This document shows positions 52,108 to 63,141 of a stretch of DNA of 64,000 nt, one piece after another. The DNA lies in assembly GCA_020638575.1 (NCBI GenBank), contig JACKIH010000003.1, positions 3,707,001 to 3,771,000 on the forward strand. Reading direction: 5' to 3'. This stretch comes from Rhodospirillaceae bacterium (GTDB lineage Bacteria > Pseudomonadota > Alphaproteobacteria > DSM-16000 > Inquilinaceae). Under the pieces are notes generated by a model. The model was not told where the DNA came from and did no database searches. It saw only the letters and a list, made by a program, of their open reading frames with translations. Within the stretch, counting starts at the first letter, position 1, and every line of letters starts with the position of its first letter. The translations under genes and the position numbers were made by a program.

Positions 52108-52917
52108 TCACACCCGGATGCCGACACCCCGCCGCAGCATGGACAGGCAGACCACCAGCAAGCCGCCGGTGATCGCCAGGCAGACCATCAGGTTGAGCCA
52201 CACCGGGTTGTCGTTGAGGCCCAGATAGCCGGCCCGGAACCCATCCACGATGTAGTGGAACGGGTTGAGCTTGATGAGTGCGGGCAGGGGGGCGGGCAAC
52301 GCGCCCACCGGGGCGAATACGCCGGACAGGAACGCCGCCGGCGTCAGCCCGAAGGAGACGAAGGCTTCCGCCTGGTCCCACTTCTTGGCGACGGTGGCGA
52401 TGAGGATGCCGCACAGCGCCAGCTCCGTGCAGCCCAAGAGGGCGAACACACCGGCCGTCAGCGGATCGGCGGGTAGCCCCAGCCCCGCCAGGAGCACGAT
52501 GGGCAGCACGATGGCGGCGGTGGCGCTGGCCGCTGTCAGGGCGGACATCATGTAGCCTGCGGCGAATTCGCCGGCCGTCAGCGGCGGCATCAGGATGTCC
52601 GCCAAGGCGCCTTCGATCTTGTCGAACATCAGCGAATAGAGCGTCGACGCGACGGCCTGCATGAGCAGCGAATAGATCAGCAGGCCCGGCAGCAGATAGG
52701 CGAAGGCTGCAGCACCGGCGCCGTCCTCGCCATCCGGTCCCAGGGCCAGGCGGAACACCAGGACGAACAGGCCGGTGGAGACCAGCGGCTGGGTGATGAA
52801 CTCGAACCACCAGCGCAGGTAGCGCTTCGCCTCGCGCCGATAGATCGTGGCGATGCCCAGCCAGTGCACCCGGCCGATGGGCCATGGTGCACGCGGGGCG
52901 GGTGCGGGCGCCGTCAC
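52108..52917 (-). CDS. ABC-2 type permease (second of a pair)
   Basis: 269 residues, six membrane helices, ABC-2 family: YRREAKRYLRWWFEFITQPL, LLPGLLIYSLLMQAVASTLY, FDKIEGALADILMPPLTAGE, and LNPFHYIVDGFRAGYLG. Such permeases export polysaccharides, drugs or lipids. The GTG start overlaps the stop of the neighbouring permease (GTGA), so the two are co-translated; they are clearly homologous (compare EGALADILMPPLTAGE and GNIVDVLMPPLSALE) and probably form a heterodimer. No ATPase gene is next to them, so its ATPase is elsewhere. Confidence 0.88.
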   Translation of the reverse strand: MTAPAPAPRAPWPIGRVHWLGIATIYRREAKRYLRWWFEFITQPLVSTGLFVLVFRLALGPDGEDGAGAAAFAYLLPGLLIYSLLMQAVASTLYSLMFDKIEGALADILMPPLTAGEFAAGYMMSALTAASATAAIVLPIVLLAGLGLPADPLTAGVFALLGCTELALCGILIATVAKKWDQAEAFVSFGLTPAAFLSGVFAPVGALPAPLPALIKLNPFHYIVDGFRAGYLGLNDNPVWLNLMVCLAITGGLLVVCLSMLRRGVGIRV

Positions 52918-53714
52918 GCCTTCAGCTTGTAGCCGGATGCGAACATCCGGTAGGTGGCGGCCCCCAGCGCCAGGTTTACGCCGGCCAGGACGACGATACC
53001 CACCGCCAGCGTACCGTCGGAATGGCCGATGAAGCCGTAGCGGAACCCGTCGATCATGTAGAAGAACGGGTTGAAATGGGCGAGCCACCAGAAGGTCTCC
53101 GGCAGCCGGTCGACGGTGTAGAAAGTGCCCGACAGGAAGGTAAGCGGGGTCACCACGAAGTTGGTGACGGCGGCGATGTGGTCGAACTTCTCCGCCCAGA
53201 TGCCGCCCATGACGCCCAGCATGGACAACAGCGCGCAGGCCATCACCGCGTGGTAGAGCACGAACACCGGGTCGTAGACGGTCAGCCCGGCAAACGGCGC
53301 CATGGCCAGCAGCGTCACCAGGCCCACCAGCAGCCCGCGGGTGATGCCGCCGGCGACGTAGCCCACCGCCAGTTCCAGCGCCGACAGGGGCGGCATCAGC
53401 ACATCGACGATGTTGCCCTGGACCTTGGCGATGATCACCGAGGACGAGGTGTTGGCAAAGGCGTTCTGGGCCATCGCCATCATCACCAGCCCCGGTGCGA
53501 GAAACTGCAGGTAGGGCACCGTGCCGGTGGTGCGCACGATGCCGCCGAGCGCCAGCGCGAACACTGCGAAGAACAGCAGCGTTGTCACCACCGGGGCGCC
53601 CACGGTCTGGAAGATCACCTTCAGGAAGCGCCGGACCTCCTTGCGGTAGAGGGTCCACAGGCCGAGCCAATTGACGGCGCCGATGGTGCGGGGGGTTGGA
53701 GCTTGGTGGATCAT
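52914..53714 (-). CDS. ABC-2 type permease (first of a pair)
   Basis: 266 residues, six membrane helices: LYRKEVRRFLKVIFQTVGAP, LQFLAPGLVMMAMAQNAFAN, GNIVDVLMPPLSALELAVGY, FNPFFYMIDGFRYGFIG. This is the YadH-like ABC-2 family. Stop overlaps the GTG of the second permease by 4 bases. The starting ATG at 53714 has no strong ribosome site in view. The pair likely arose by duplication. Confidence 0.9.
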   Translation of the reverse strand: MIHQAPTPRTIGAVNWLGLWTLYRKEVRRFLKVIFQTVGAPVVTTLLFFAVFALALGGIVRTTGTVPYLQFLAPGLVMMAMAQNAFANTSSSVIIAKVQGNIVDVLMPPLSALELAVGYVAGGITRGLLVGLVTLLAMAPFAGLTVYDPVFVLYHAVMACALLSMLGVMGGIWAEKFDHIAAVTNFVVTPLTFLSGTFYTVDRLPETFWWLAHFNPFFYMIDGFRYGFIGHSDGTLAVGIVVLAGVNLALGAATYRMFASGYKLKA

Positions 53715-53929
53715 GGGCACCGGACAAGCATGTGGAAGAGCGAGGTTAGTCCGCCCGGGCGCGGTGGCCAGTGCACCGGCCGACATGGCATCGATGTGCG
53801 AAAGACGGCCCGCATGGCGGGCGCTCGTCAATCCCGGCGGTCGGCGACCCCTGGACAGGGGATTCCGCAGCGTGCCAACGTCGCGGCGAGATCTTCGAAC
53901 CCGAGCTTCGACGCAGCGGAGGTGTAAAG

Positions 53930-54502
53930 ATGCGAACGTCCACGATGGTTCTCGCCCTGGGCTTGGCAGGTGCCGCCGCGGGCCCGGCCGGCGCCCAGGA
54001 GGATGCGGCCGGGCAGCCCGTCCTCCACAGCATCGTCGGCGGTGTGTTGGCCCACGATACCGGCATCCTGACCGATCGGGTGGAAGAGGGCGTGGACATC
54101 AACGGCGAGGTGCAGTTTGCACCCTTCGGCTTTGAGGAATGGGGCTGGATCGGCTCGCCGCGTCCGCATCTCGGCGGCACCGTCAGCACGGCAGGCGACA
54201 CCAGCCAGATCTACGGCGGCCTCACCTGGGGGATCGAGCTGCTGGACGGCGTGACCCTGGACGGATCGGCCGGCCTGATGGCGCACAACGGCAATACGGA
54301 TGGGGACGGCTTCGATCCCGACCGCCGCAGCCTGGGCTCGCGCGTGCTGTTCCGCTTCAGCCTGGAAGCCGGCTACCGATTCGCCGAACACCATGGGATT
54401 TCGCTCTACGCGTCGCACTCCTCGCACGCCGGCTGGTTCGCCGACAACAATGCCGGGCTGGAGGACGCGGGCATCCGCTACCGCTACTATTTCGGCCAGT
54501 AG
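53930..54502 (+). CDS. Lipid A 3-O-deacylase, PagL-like outer membrane barrel
   Basis: 190 residues: signal peptide to about GPAGA, then an eight-stranded beta-barrel with C-terminal aromatic YRYYFGQ. The catalytic pattern of PagL is present, His163-x-Ser165 (LYASHSSHAGW) and Glu178 (NNAGLEDAGIRY), spacing near that of PagL. PagL removes the 3-O acyl chain of lipid A in the outer membrane, lowering endotoxicity. ATG 53930 has CGGAGG upstream. It is followed by a tRNA gene on the other strand. Confidence 0.8.
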   Translation: MRTSTMVLALGLAGAAAGPAGAQEDAAGQPVLHSIVGGVLAHDTGILTDRVEEGVDINGEVQFAPFGFEEWGWIGSPRPHLGGTVSTAGDTSQIYGGLTWGIELLDGVTLDGSAGLMAHNGNTDGDGFDPDRRSLGSRVLFRFSLEAGYRFAEHHGISLYASHSSHAGWFADNNAGLEDAGIRYRYYFGQ

Positions 54503-54581
54503 CTGCGATCCGGCCGGGCAGCGGCGCGCTGCCCCCTGGGTTGGGGAGCGGAGCGCGGCATGCCGGACTTCGGGAAGGCAT

Positions 54582-54669
54582 TGGTGCGGCCGAGAAGACT
54601 CGAACTTCCACGGGTTGTTCACCCACAGCGACCTCAACGCTGCGCGTCTACCAATTCCGCCACGGCCGC
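54582..54669 (-). tRNA. tRNA-Leu (anticodon GAG)
   Basis: The minus strand folds as a class II tRNA: acceptor GCGGCCG pairing with CGGCCGC, D-arm GCGGAATTGGTAGACGC, anticodon arm CAGCG-TTGAGGT-CGCTG with GAG, a long variable arm, T-loop GTTCGAGTC, and encoded CCA (54582-54584). Length 88 bases including CCA. It decodes CTC/CTT leucine codons. The 61 bases to lipB carry its promoter. Confidence 0.96.
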
Positions 54670-54729
54670 ATGTGGTGACCCGCTGGGCGGGCCTTGCCTT
54701 TGGCGCAGAGCGGGGAGATAGCAAACGCC

Positions 54730-55449
54730 ATGACCTGGTTCAAGCGATCCGACGCGATGGCCGACTCTTCTGTTCATTCTCAACCGGCCAGCCTGGCGCT
54801 GCACCCCCTGGAGTGGCGCGTCAGCGACCGCCCCGTCGACTACCCCGAAGCGGTGGCGGCGATGGAGCGGCGGGCCGACCAGATCCATGCCGGGACGGCG
54901 GGCGAGCTGGTGTGGCTCTTGGAACATCCGCCCATCTACACCGCCGGCACCTCAGCACGGGCCGAAGACCTGCTGGATGCCGCGCGCTTCCCCGTCTACC
55001 CCACGGGCCGTGGCGGCCAGTACACCTATCACGGCCCCAGCCAGCGGGTGGCCTATGTGATGGTGGACCTGAAGCGCCGCGGCCAGGACGTGCGCCGCTA
55101 TGTGTGGCGCCTGGAGGAGTGGGTGATTCGCGCCCTTGCCCAGTTCGGCGTAACCGGCGAGCGGCGGGCGGGCCGCGTCGGTATCTGGGTGGATCGTGGC
55201 GGCGGCCGGGAAGACAAGATCGCCGCCATCGGCGTGCGGGTGCGCCGCTGGGTCACCTTCCACGGCATCGCCGTCAACGTCGACCCCGACCTCGGCCACT
55301 TTGCCGGCATCGTGCCCTGCGGCATCCAGGGCCACGGGGTGACCTCGCTGGTCGACCTCGGCCATCTGGTGACGCTGGCGGAGGTGGACAGTGCCCTCAG
55401 GCTCGCCTGGGAAGACGTGTTCGGCGACGCCGCCGCCGAAGCGCCGTGA
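54730..55449 (+). CDS. lipB: Octanoyltransferase LipB
   Basis: 239 residues with LipB landmarks: VWLLEHPPIYTAGTSA, PTGRGGQYTYHGPSQRVAYV, the catalytic Lys in EDKIAAIGVRVRRWVTFHGI and the catalytic Cys in GIVPCGIQGHGVTSL. It transfers octanoyl from acyl carrier protein to lipoate-dependent proteins. ATG 54730 has GGGGAGA at modest distance; ATG 54757 would remove nine residues. Confidence 0.94.
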   Translation: MTWFKRSDAMADSSVHSQPASLALHPLEWRVSDRPVDYPEAVAAMERRADQIHAGTAGELVWLLEHPPIYTAGTSARAEDLLDAARFPVYPTGRGGQYTYHGPSQRVAYVMVDLKRRGQDVRRYVWRLEEWVIRALAQFGVTGERRAGRVGIWVDRGGGREDKIAAIGVRVRRWVTFHGIAVNVDPDLGHFAGIVPCGIQGHGVTSLVDLGHLVTLAEVDSALRLAWEDVFGDAAAEAP

Positions 55450-55511
55450 GGGTTGCGATGTCCCGACTCCGACCCTGATATCCCCACCCGACAACAAGAA
55501 GGGATCCCACC

Positions 55512-55697
55512 ATGTCCGGTGACAAGACGGCCCTACGGATCGACTTGACCGAAGATCAGATCGCGTTCCTCACCGAGATGGTGGACAAGCACGAGCTGCC
55601 GGACATCGGCAAGGCCGTGCGGGCGCTGATCGACTACGCCATGGAAGACGGCGATACCCAGGAGATCTTTGGCGAAGTGCGCTGCCTCAGGTGCTGA
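55512..55697 (+). CDS. Small conserved protein, ribbon-helix-helix-like with C-terminal CxxC
   Basis: 61 residues: TALRIDLTEDQIAFLTEMVD, then LPDIGKAVRALIDYAMED, ending in RCLRC. The beginning, beta strand plus two helices, suits a ribbon-helix-helix fold; the CxxC could bind a metal. I recall a similar small protein beside lipB in alphaproteobacteria, but could not verify it. AAGAAGGGA ribosome site. It is 62 bases after lipB. Confidence 0.72.
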   Translation: MSGDKTALRIDLTEDQIAFLTEMVDKHELPDIGKAVRALIDYAMEDGDTQEIFGEVRCLRC

Positions 55698-55728
55698 GCT
55701 TGCCAGCCGGCGTGCGGGCCGCCCGCCC

Positions 55729-56223
55729 TCAGGCTAGCGCGGTGCCGGCCGTCACCTGCGGCTCATGGTTCACCGGGAAATTGACCGAGCGGGCGATGAA
55801 GCACAGGTGGGCGGCCTTGTGGTGCAGCTCGGTCGCCTCCGCCAGGCGTGCCGCATCGGTGATGGTCACGCGCGGCCGCAAGGTCACCTCGGTGAACTTC
55901 CCGCCGCCGTCGGCGTCCTGCACCATGGCGCCGTCGGCCTCATCGGAATAGGCCGTCACCACGATGCCGGCCTGGGCGCACAGCGCCAGGTACCAGAGCT
56001 GGTGGCAGGCCGACAGCGAGGCCACCAGCAGGTCTTCGGGGTTCCAGCGGCCGGGATCGCCGCGGAACGCCACATCGGCGGACGCCGGGATGTCCGGCTT
56101 GCCGTGGGGGCCCGCCAGCACGTGGTCGCGGCTGTAGCTGCGGTAGTTCGTGGTGCCGGTGCCGCTGGCGTCGCTCCAGGTCAGCGTCGTGCTGTAGCGG
56201 TGGGTGCGTCCCTCTGCACTCAT
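55729..56223 (-). CDS. OsmC family peroxidase-like protein
   Basis: 164 residues of the OsmC family. The two reactive cysteines are in VASLSACHQLWYLALC and AAHLCFIARSVNFPV, as in OsmC/Ohr peroxidases, which reduce organic hydroperoxides. Starts ATG 56223 overlapping the stop of acyP (ATGA). It is the last gene of the pccA-acyP-osmC run on the minus strand. Confidence 0.88.
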   Translation of the reverse strand: MSAEGRTHRYSTTLTWSDASGTGTTNYRSYSRDHVLAGPHGKPDIPASADVAFRGDPGRWNPEDLLVASLSACHQLWYLALCAQAGIVVTAYSDEADGAMVQDADGGGKFTEVTLRPRVTITDAARLAEATELHHKAAHLCFIARSVNFPVNHEPQVTAGTALA

Positions 56224-56506
56224 GCGGTGGTCTCCTGGTGGAAGCCGGTGCGGCCGGGGTCGGCCGCGTCGCGCACGTCGACGTCCAACACATGGGCCAT
56301 GCTCGGTCCCGTATGGCACGCCTGGATGAGCTGCTCCACCGCTTCCGGCGGGCCGGCGGCGAGCGCTTCCACGGATCCGTCGCGCCGGTTGCGCACCCAT
56401 CCGTCCAGGCCGAGGCTGGTGGCCATGTCCACGGTCCAGCCGCGGAACCATACCCCCTGCACCCGGCCTTGGATGATCAGGCGGACTGCCCGGCGCTGGC
56501 TATCCG

Positions 56507-56510
<4 letters not shown>
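56220..56510 (-). CDS. acyP: Acylphosphatase
   Basis: 96 residues; the acyl phosphate loop GRVQGVWFRGWT with the catalytic Arg, and the Asn in GWVRNRRDGSVEAL, are intact. It hydrolyses acyl phosphates such as carbamoyl or acetyl phosphate. Both ends overlap neighbours by 4 bases, so pccA, acyP and osmC form one translationally linked set. Confidence 0.95.
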
Positions 56511-58492
<1,982 letters not shown>

Positions 58493-58681
58493 GGGCGGCC
58501 TCCCCCTGTTGTGCTGTGCCGCATCCTTTGCCGATCGGCGGATACGGCTGCGTTTCAACGGGGCAGTGTGCAACCGCAGCGAAACATCTGCAATCTCTAG
58601 GCGTGCAATTCGGCTAGGAGATCGACGCGATGGCGGCCGTCAAGGTCCGCCGAGGGGCAAAGCGGGCCGCGGCAAGCCGTT

Positions 58682-59785
58682 TCAGATCAACCGCGTGGGC
58701 AGGTTGACGCCGGGCAGCACCCCCATCCGGGCGTCTCCCAACTTTGCGTTGCGTCGGTTGGTGCCGCGCAGGTCGGCGCCGCGCAGATCTGCCCCGGCAA
58801 AATCGGCACCCACGAGGTTGGCGTTGCGCAGGTTGACGGCGAGCAGGCTGCAGTCGCGCAAGGCCGCCCTGGCCAGCACCGACAGCTCCAGGTTGGCGGC
58901 GGCGAGGTTGAGGCCGGACAGGTCGGCGTCGGAGAGGTCGAGGTTGCTGAGATCGGCCCGCTTGCCTTCGGCCATGCCGGTCATGATCCACAGCATGTGG
59001 TTGTCCACCAGGTCCTGCAGCTCCGCCTGGCTGGGCCGCCGCACCTGCGGCGCCTTCACGCGCGCCATGTCGATGGAATTGCGCGCCAAGTCGTCCAGCA
59101 GGCTGCCGCGGAAATCGGCGTTGGCCACCTGGGTGTTGAGGAATCGGGTGTCGCTGATCTCTGCCCCGGTGAAGGTGGTGTCGCGGATATCCGCGCCCGA
59201 CAGGTCGGTGCCGCGCAGCAGCGCGTGGCTGAAATCGGCCTCGCGCAGGCGGCTGTGGGTCAGCCGGGTGCCGCGCAGCAGGGCCGCCCGGAAGCTCGAC
59301 GACTTGGCCGATTGCTCGGCGGTGCCGGTGCCGGTGACGAGCGCGCCGCGGCGCATGTCGGCATGGTCCAGCACGGTGGCGGTGAGGTCGGCGCCGTCGA
59401 AGCGGCTGGCGCGCAGGTCGGCCCGCGCGAAGTCCGCTCCGGCCAGGTTGGCGCGGTCGAAATGGCTGCCGAAGATGTTGGCGTGCTGCATCTTGGTCTT
59501 GCGCAGGTCCGCCCCGGTGAAGACGCAGGAGACGAACTCCGCAGCGCTGAAATCGAGTCCCGACATGTCGAGGTCCGACAGGTCGCAGTTCTGCAGCACC
59601 GCCCGGCGGCCTTGGCGGGCGCCGCGCATGTAGCGATCGTGGAGGTCCGCCAGGCGCGACAGCAGCGGCGGGGTGACGCGGAGGCCGCCCAATGCGCGCG
59701 GCCGTTCCGAATTGCGATCCTGGTAGTCGATCAGCAACGCCCTGCTCTCCCTGAGGCCCGGCCCTGGCGGTCGGTGGTCGCTCAT
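58682..59785 (-). CDS. Pentapeptide repeat protein
   Basis: 367 residues, mostly A(D/N)LxX pentapeptide repeats in three runs: about 70-140 (CDLSDLDMSGLDFS onward), 165-235 and 295-360, with a 45-residue non-repeat helix insert (KAPQVRRPSQAELQDLVDNH). Repeats form a right-handed quadrilateral helix, sometimes a DNA-gyrase mimic. No membrane segments. The helical insert between the repeat runs is unusual. A small start choice: ATG 59785. Confidence 0.85.
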   Translation of the reverse strand: MSDHRPPGPGLRESRALLIDYQDRNSERPRALGGLRVTPPLLSRLADLHDRYMRGARQGRRAVLQNCDLSDLDMSGLDFSAAEFVSCVFTGADLRKTKMQHANIFGSHFDRANLAGADFARADLRASRFDGADLTATVLDHADMRRGALVTGTGTAEQSAKSSSFRAALLRGTRLTHSRLREADFSHALLRGTDLSGADIRDTTFTGAEISDTRFLNTQVANADFRGSLLDDLARNSIDMARVKAPQVRRPSQAELQDLVDNHMLWIMTGMAEGKRADLSNLDLSDADLSGLNLAAANLELSVLARAALRDCSLLAVNLRNANLVGADFAGADLRGADLRGTNRRNAKLGDARMGVLPGVNLPTRLI

Positions 59786-59811
59786 GATCGGCACCAGCCC
59801 TTCATAAACGG

Positions 59812-60126
59812 TTAATGATCCACGTCTGCGTCGGACCGCGCGCTTTGCCGCAGTGCCGGCTGCCGGTGTGCCCCCGGCCCGTGCCTCGCCGGCTCCTGGG
59901 GCATCGCCTCGGGGGGCAGGCGGGGCGGGCCGAACAGCTCCATCGCCCAGGCGGCATGCACGGCCAACGGGGCGCCCCAGGCGACCATGAGGAACACGAA
60001 GATGGGAACTTCGGGGTAGAGGAAGCGGTTCAGCGGCACCACAACCACCATGACCACGAAATACGCGATCATGTGGTTGAGAAAGTGGCGGCGCCGGCGC
60101 TGGCGCAAGCGGGTCAGCGGGTCCAT
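59812..60126 (-). CDS. Small 2TM-domain membrane protein
   Basis: 104 residues: basic N-terminus RLRQRRRRHFLNHMIAYFVV leading into two membrane helices (about 17-35 and 42-62) with the short loop NRFLYPEVP, the pattern of the 2TM family, then a polar Pro/Arg-rich tail. Function unknown. It lies 26 bases before the pentapeptide gene on the same strand and may be in its transcript. Confidence 0.75.
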   Translation of the reverse strand: MDPLTRLRQRRRRHFLNHMIAYFVVMVVVVPLNRFLYPEVPIFVFLMVAWGAPLAVHAAWAMELFGPPRLPPEAMPQEPARHGPGAHRQPALRQSARSDADVDH

Positions 60127-60391
60127 GGCCCATCACACGGACGTTGCGCGGCATCTGGCAAGGACAAATTGCAGGGGCCGCGGCGCCGCCGGGGTGCACG
60201 GACCGGGCGCCGGCTGTCAGGCCACCCCAAGGCGCCGCGACGGGTAATGGTGCGGTGGTGTGCTCAGTCCCAGGTGGCACGTCGGCCGACGCGGGGTTGC
60301 AATCCACCGGCCTGATCTGTCCAAGTTGTCACATCCACCGCAGCCCATCGCACCGGCCCACCCCGACGCGCATCCGCCAAGGAGGACCAGC

Positions 60392-62947
60392 ATGATACAC
60401 CGCTCCTTCGGGATCTCTGCCCTTGCCCTGGCCCTTGCCCTGGCCTTGCCGGCGGCCCTGGCACCTCGGCCGGCGGCGGCCGATGCGGTGGGCTTTGCCT
60501 CCTCGCTCCATGTGGAGGGCGCCCGGTTGACCGTGGAGGACATGGTGGAGCTGCCGTCCGGCGCCATCGCGGTCGGCAATGTGGTGCGCGACGGCGAGGC
60601 GACGGCCGCCTGGATGGCACGGCTGCGCGCCGACGGCACGGTGGTGTGGACCCGCCTGTTCGATGAACGCCTCGGGCAGGTGGCCATCCAGCTCGGCTTG
60701 CCGCGGGTGGAGCGGTTCGCCGTGCGCGATGCCGTGCAGCACACCGACGGCACCGTCTGGTTCGTCGGCGAGGCGTGGACGGGCGCGCCCGACACCCACC
60801 GCTTCGGGTTCCTGCTCGGCGTTCAGCCGGACGGGCGGATGACCGAATACAACATCCGCGGCCACACCGTGGATGGCCGTATCGACGATGGGCTGAACGG
60901 CATCGCCAGCGGGCCGGATGGGCTGGTGGCGGTCGGCGGATCCAATTCCGCCGGTCGCCCCACGTCCTGGCTGGTGGTCCTGGTGCCGGGCGAGGGCATC
61001 GTCATCGACAGCCCATTTGCCGACGGGATCGCCGGTCATCTCAACGCCGCGGCGCTCGGTCCGGACGGGCGGTTGATGGTGGTGTTGGTGGAAGAGGCCA
61101 CCGGGGAGACCCGCGCCGACCGTTTCATCACGCTGCCGGCGAACGCGGGCCGGCCGTTTTCCTGGCGCGACGGCGTGCCGATCGACGCCACGGTTCCCGC
61201 CGACGCGCCGGCCATGGTCTTCACCGCTTTGGACGACGGCAGCGTTGTCCTGTTCTATCGCGGCGAGGCCGCGGCGGGCGCGTCTCCCACGCAAGTGGGT
61301 TGGCTGGATCCCCAGGGTAGCATCAGCGGCAACCTCTCCTTCAGCGATGACCGGGGTTGGACCGAGATCCTCGATGCGGTGCCGGACGGCGGGTCGGCGT
61401 TGGCGGTGGGGACGTCGCACACCACGGGCCAGCCGCCCGGCCTTTGGGTCGGGGCGATCCGCTTCCGTCCGACCGTCGAGGTGCCGGGACACCTGGTGAT
61501 GGACTGGCGGGAGGCGCCCACGTCTGCCGCCATCGTGGGCGGACTGGATCGCGGCGCCCTTCTGGCCATCGGCGTGTCCAACGGATCGGTGGCGACCCTC
61601 GCCCTGCCCGACCCGCGAACAGACCTCTACGACTCCGCCATCTCGGCGTCGCGGTTGATCGCACTGGGCGCGGTGGCCGAAGTCGAGGGGCTGTGCCATC
61701 CGGCCATCTGCGCCTGGGACCTGCGTTTGCCGCAGGTCGCCGACGGCCTGGGCAGCGGGGAAAACCCGTTCGACAGGTCGCTCCGGGAGCAGCGGGCCGA
61801 AGTCGCCGGCATCGACTTTGGCGAAGACGGGACGCTGCTGGCTGCGGGCACTTCGGGCGGCCTCGGCTCCGGCGGCCGGGCGGTCCATTGGGTGCGGCGC
61901 TTTGCGGCCGACGGAGCGGAGGTCTGGTCAACCCGGATCGCGGGCGAGGACGGCCAGCGCCCCGACGTGCAGGAGGTGGTCGCGCTGCCCGGCGGGGCCG
62001 TGCTGGCGGTCGGCCGCATGGACCGCTCCAACGTGGTCGACGGCCGCATCCACCGTGTTCGCACCGGCCATGCCTGGCTGCTCGATGGCGAGGGCTCGGT
62101 GCAGCAGGTGGTGGAGGTCGACGGGGTGCCCGCCAGCGGCGGCCTGTGCGGCGACGAGGGGCTGGTGGCCGCAACCCGGCTGGGCGAACTGGCGGTGGTG
62201 GCCGGCACGCCCGACGAATCGCCGCCGGAGGACAGCGGCCTCACCTACGGCCAGGGCGTGGTCGCCGCCATCGATGCCGGGGGCGAGGTGGTCTGGCGCA
62301 CGCATCTGCCGGGCGACGACAGCTACGGCGACACCATCTTGTTGTCGGATGTGGCGGCCCTGCCCGATGGCGGGCTGGCCGTCACCGGATCGGCCCGCGG
62401 CTCGGCCGGCTGCCTGGGCCATGCGGCGGGCTACCTGGCCCTGCTGGATGGCACCGGGGCCCTGGCTTGGCAGTCCCCGCGCGACCTGTTCGCCGGTGCC
62501 GACGTGACGGCGGTAACGGCTGGCGATGACGGCACGGTGTATGTGGCCGGGGCGGGCGGCCTGTGCGGCGATCAAGGGTTCCCGCGCATCGCCTGGGTCG
62601 CTGCACTGGCCGAGGACCGGTCGATCGCCGCGACCCATTGCCTGGACCGCGACGGCCGCCCCCAGATCGAAGCACTGGCTTTTGTCGATGGCCATCTGGT
62701 GGTGGCCGGAGAACGCCGGGCCGGCGACGCCGAGGGCCTGGGCGGCGATGCCATCGGCTGGCTTGCGGTGATCGACCCCGCTGGCGGCGAGGTGCTGGCC
62801 GAGCAGACCGTCGGCATCGGGCTGGAAGAGGAAACTTTGGCGGATCTGGCGCTGGGGCCGGACGGTCAGGTGTGGGTGGCCGGCGAGATCTCCAGCTTCC
62901 GCGGCACGGAGGGCTGGATCGCCCGCCTGGCGGACGGGTTCCGGTAG
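60392..62947 (+). CDS. Large secreted beta-propeller-like protein, unknown function
   Basis: 851 residues with a signal peptide (LALALALALPAALAPRPAAA). The mature part is repetitive in style: blade-like segments around MVELPSGAIAVGNVV, NGIASGPDGLVAVGG, AAALGPDGRLMVVLV, VVALPGGAVLAVGRM, DVAALPDGGLAVTGSARG and LALGPDGQVWVAGE, each ending with a W-containing strand. This fits a multi-bladed propeller (WD40/NHL/PQQ-like). No catalytic motif is apparent. AAGGAGGA ribosome site. The hairpin element copy C follows the stop. Confidence 0.72.
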   Translation: MIHRSFGISALALALALALPAALAPRPAAADAVGFASSLHVEGARLTVEDMVELPSGAIAVGNVVRDGEATAAWMARLRADGTVVWTRLFDERLGQVAIQLGLPRVERFAVRDAVQHTDGTVWFVGEAWTGAPDTHRFGFLLGVQPDGRMTEYNIRGHTVDGRIDDGLNGIASGPDGLVAVGGSNSAGRPTSWLVVLVPGEGIVIDSPFADGIAGHLNAAALGPDGRLMVVLVEEATGETRADRFITLPANAGRPFSWRDGVPIDATVPADAPAMVFTALDDGSVVLFYRGEAAAGASPTQVGWLDPQGSISGNLSFSDDRGWTEILDAVPDGGSALAVGTSHTTGQPPGLWVGAIRFRPTVEVPGHLVMDWREAPTSAAIVGGLDRGALLAIGVSNGSVATLALPDPRTDLYDSAISASRLIALGAVAEVEGLCHPAICAWDLRLPQVADGLGSGENPFDRSLREQRAEVAGIDFGEDGTLLAAGTSGGLGSGGRAVHWVRRFAADGAEVWSTRIAGEDGQRPDVQEVVALPGGAVLAVGRMDRSNVVDGRIHRVRTGHAWLLDGEGSVQQVVEVDGVPASGGLCGDEGLVAATRLGELAVVAGTPDESPPEDSGLTYGQGVVAAIDAGGEVVWRTHLPGDDSYGDTILLSDVAALPDGGLAVTGSARGSAGCLGHAAGYLALLDGTGALAWQSPRDLFAGADVTAVTAGDDGTVYVAGAGGLCGDQGFPRIAWVAALAEDRSIAATHCLDRDGRPQIEALAFVDGHLVVAGERRAGDAEGLGGDAIGWLAVIDPAGGEVLAEQTVGIGLEEETLADLALGPDGQVWVAGEISSFRGTEGWIARLADGFR

Positions 62948-62958
62948 CGGCCGCATTG

Positions 62959-63049
62959 GGCGGTTTGCACCGCCTCTTGAGTCGGTTCCGGCCGGGATCC
63001 CCACCCGGCCCCCCGATATTCGACAAGGACTTGGGCGGTCGGGGGCCGG
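62959..63049. repeat. Dispersed intergenic hairpin element, copy C
   Basis: Starts with the dyad GGCGGT-TTGC-ACCGCC (62959-62974), has GTCGGTTCCGG (62981-62991), then a long stem CCGGCCCCCCGA (63005-63016) against TCGGGGGCCGG (63039-63049) with one bulge. Its dyad and lead motif match copy B and its lead motif copy A. It stands between the propeller gene and the metallophosphoesterase. Confidence 0.7.
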
Positions 63050-63141
63050 AGTGGTCCGTCCCGCCACCGTGCGGTCATGCTGCGGCCACCCTTTGGGGGT
63101 GAGAGGAGGCGCCCTCTCACCGCCCGCCGAAGGGATCCGCC

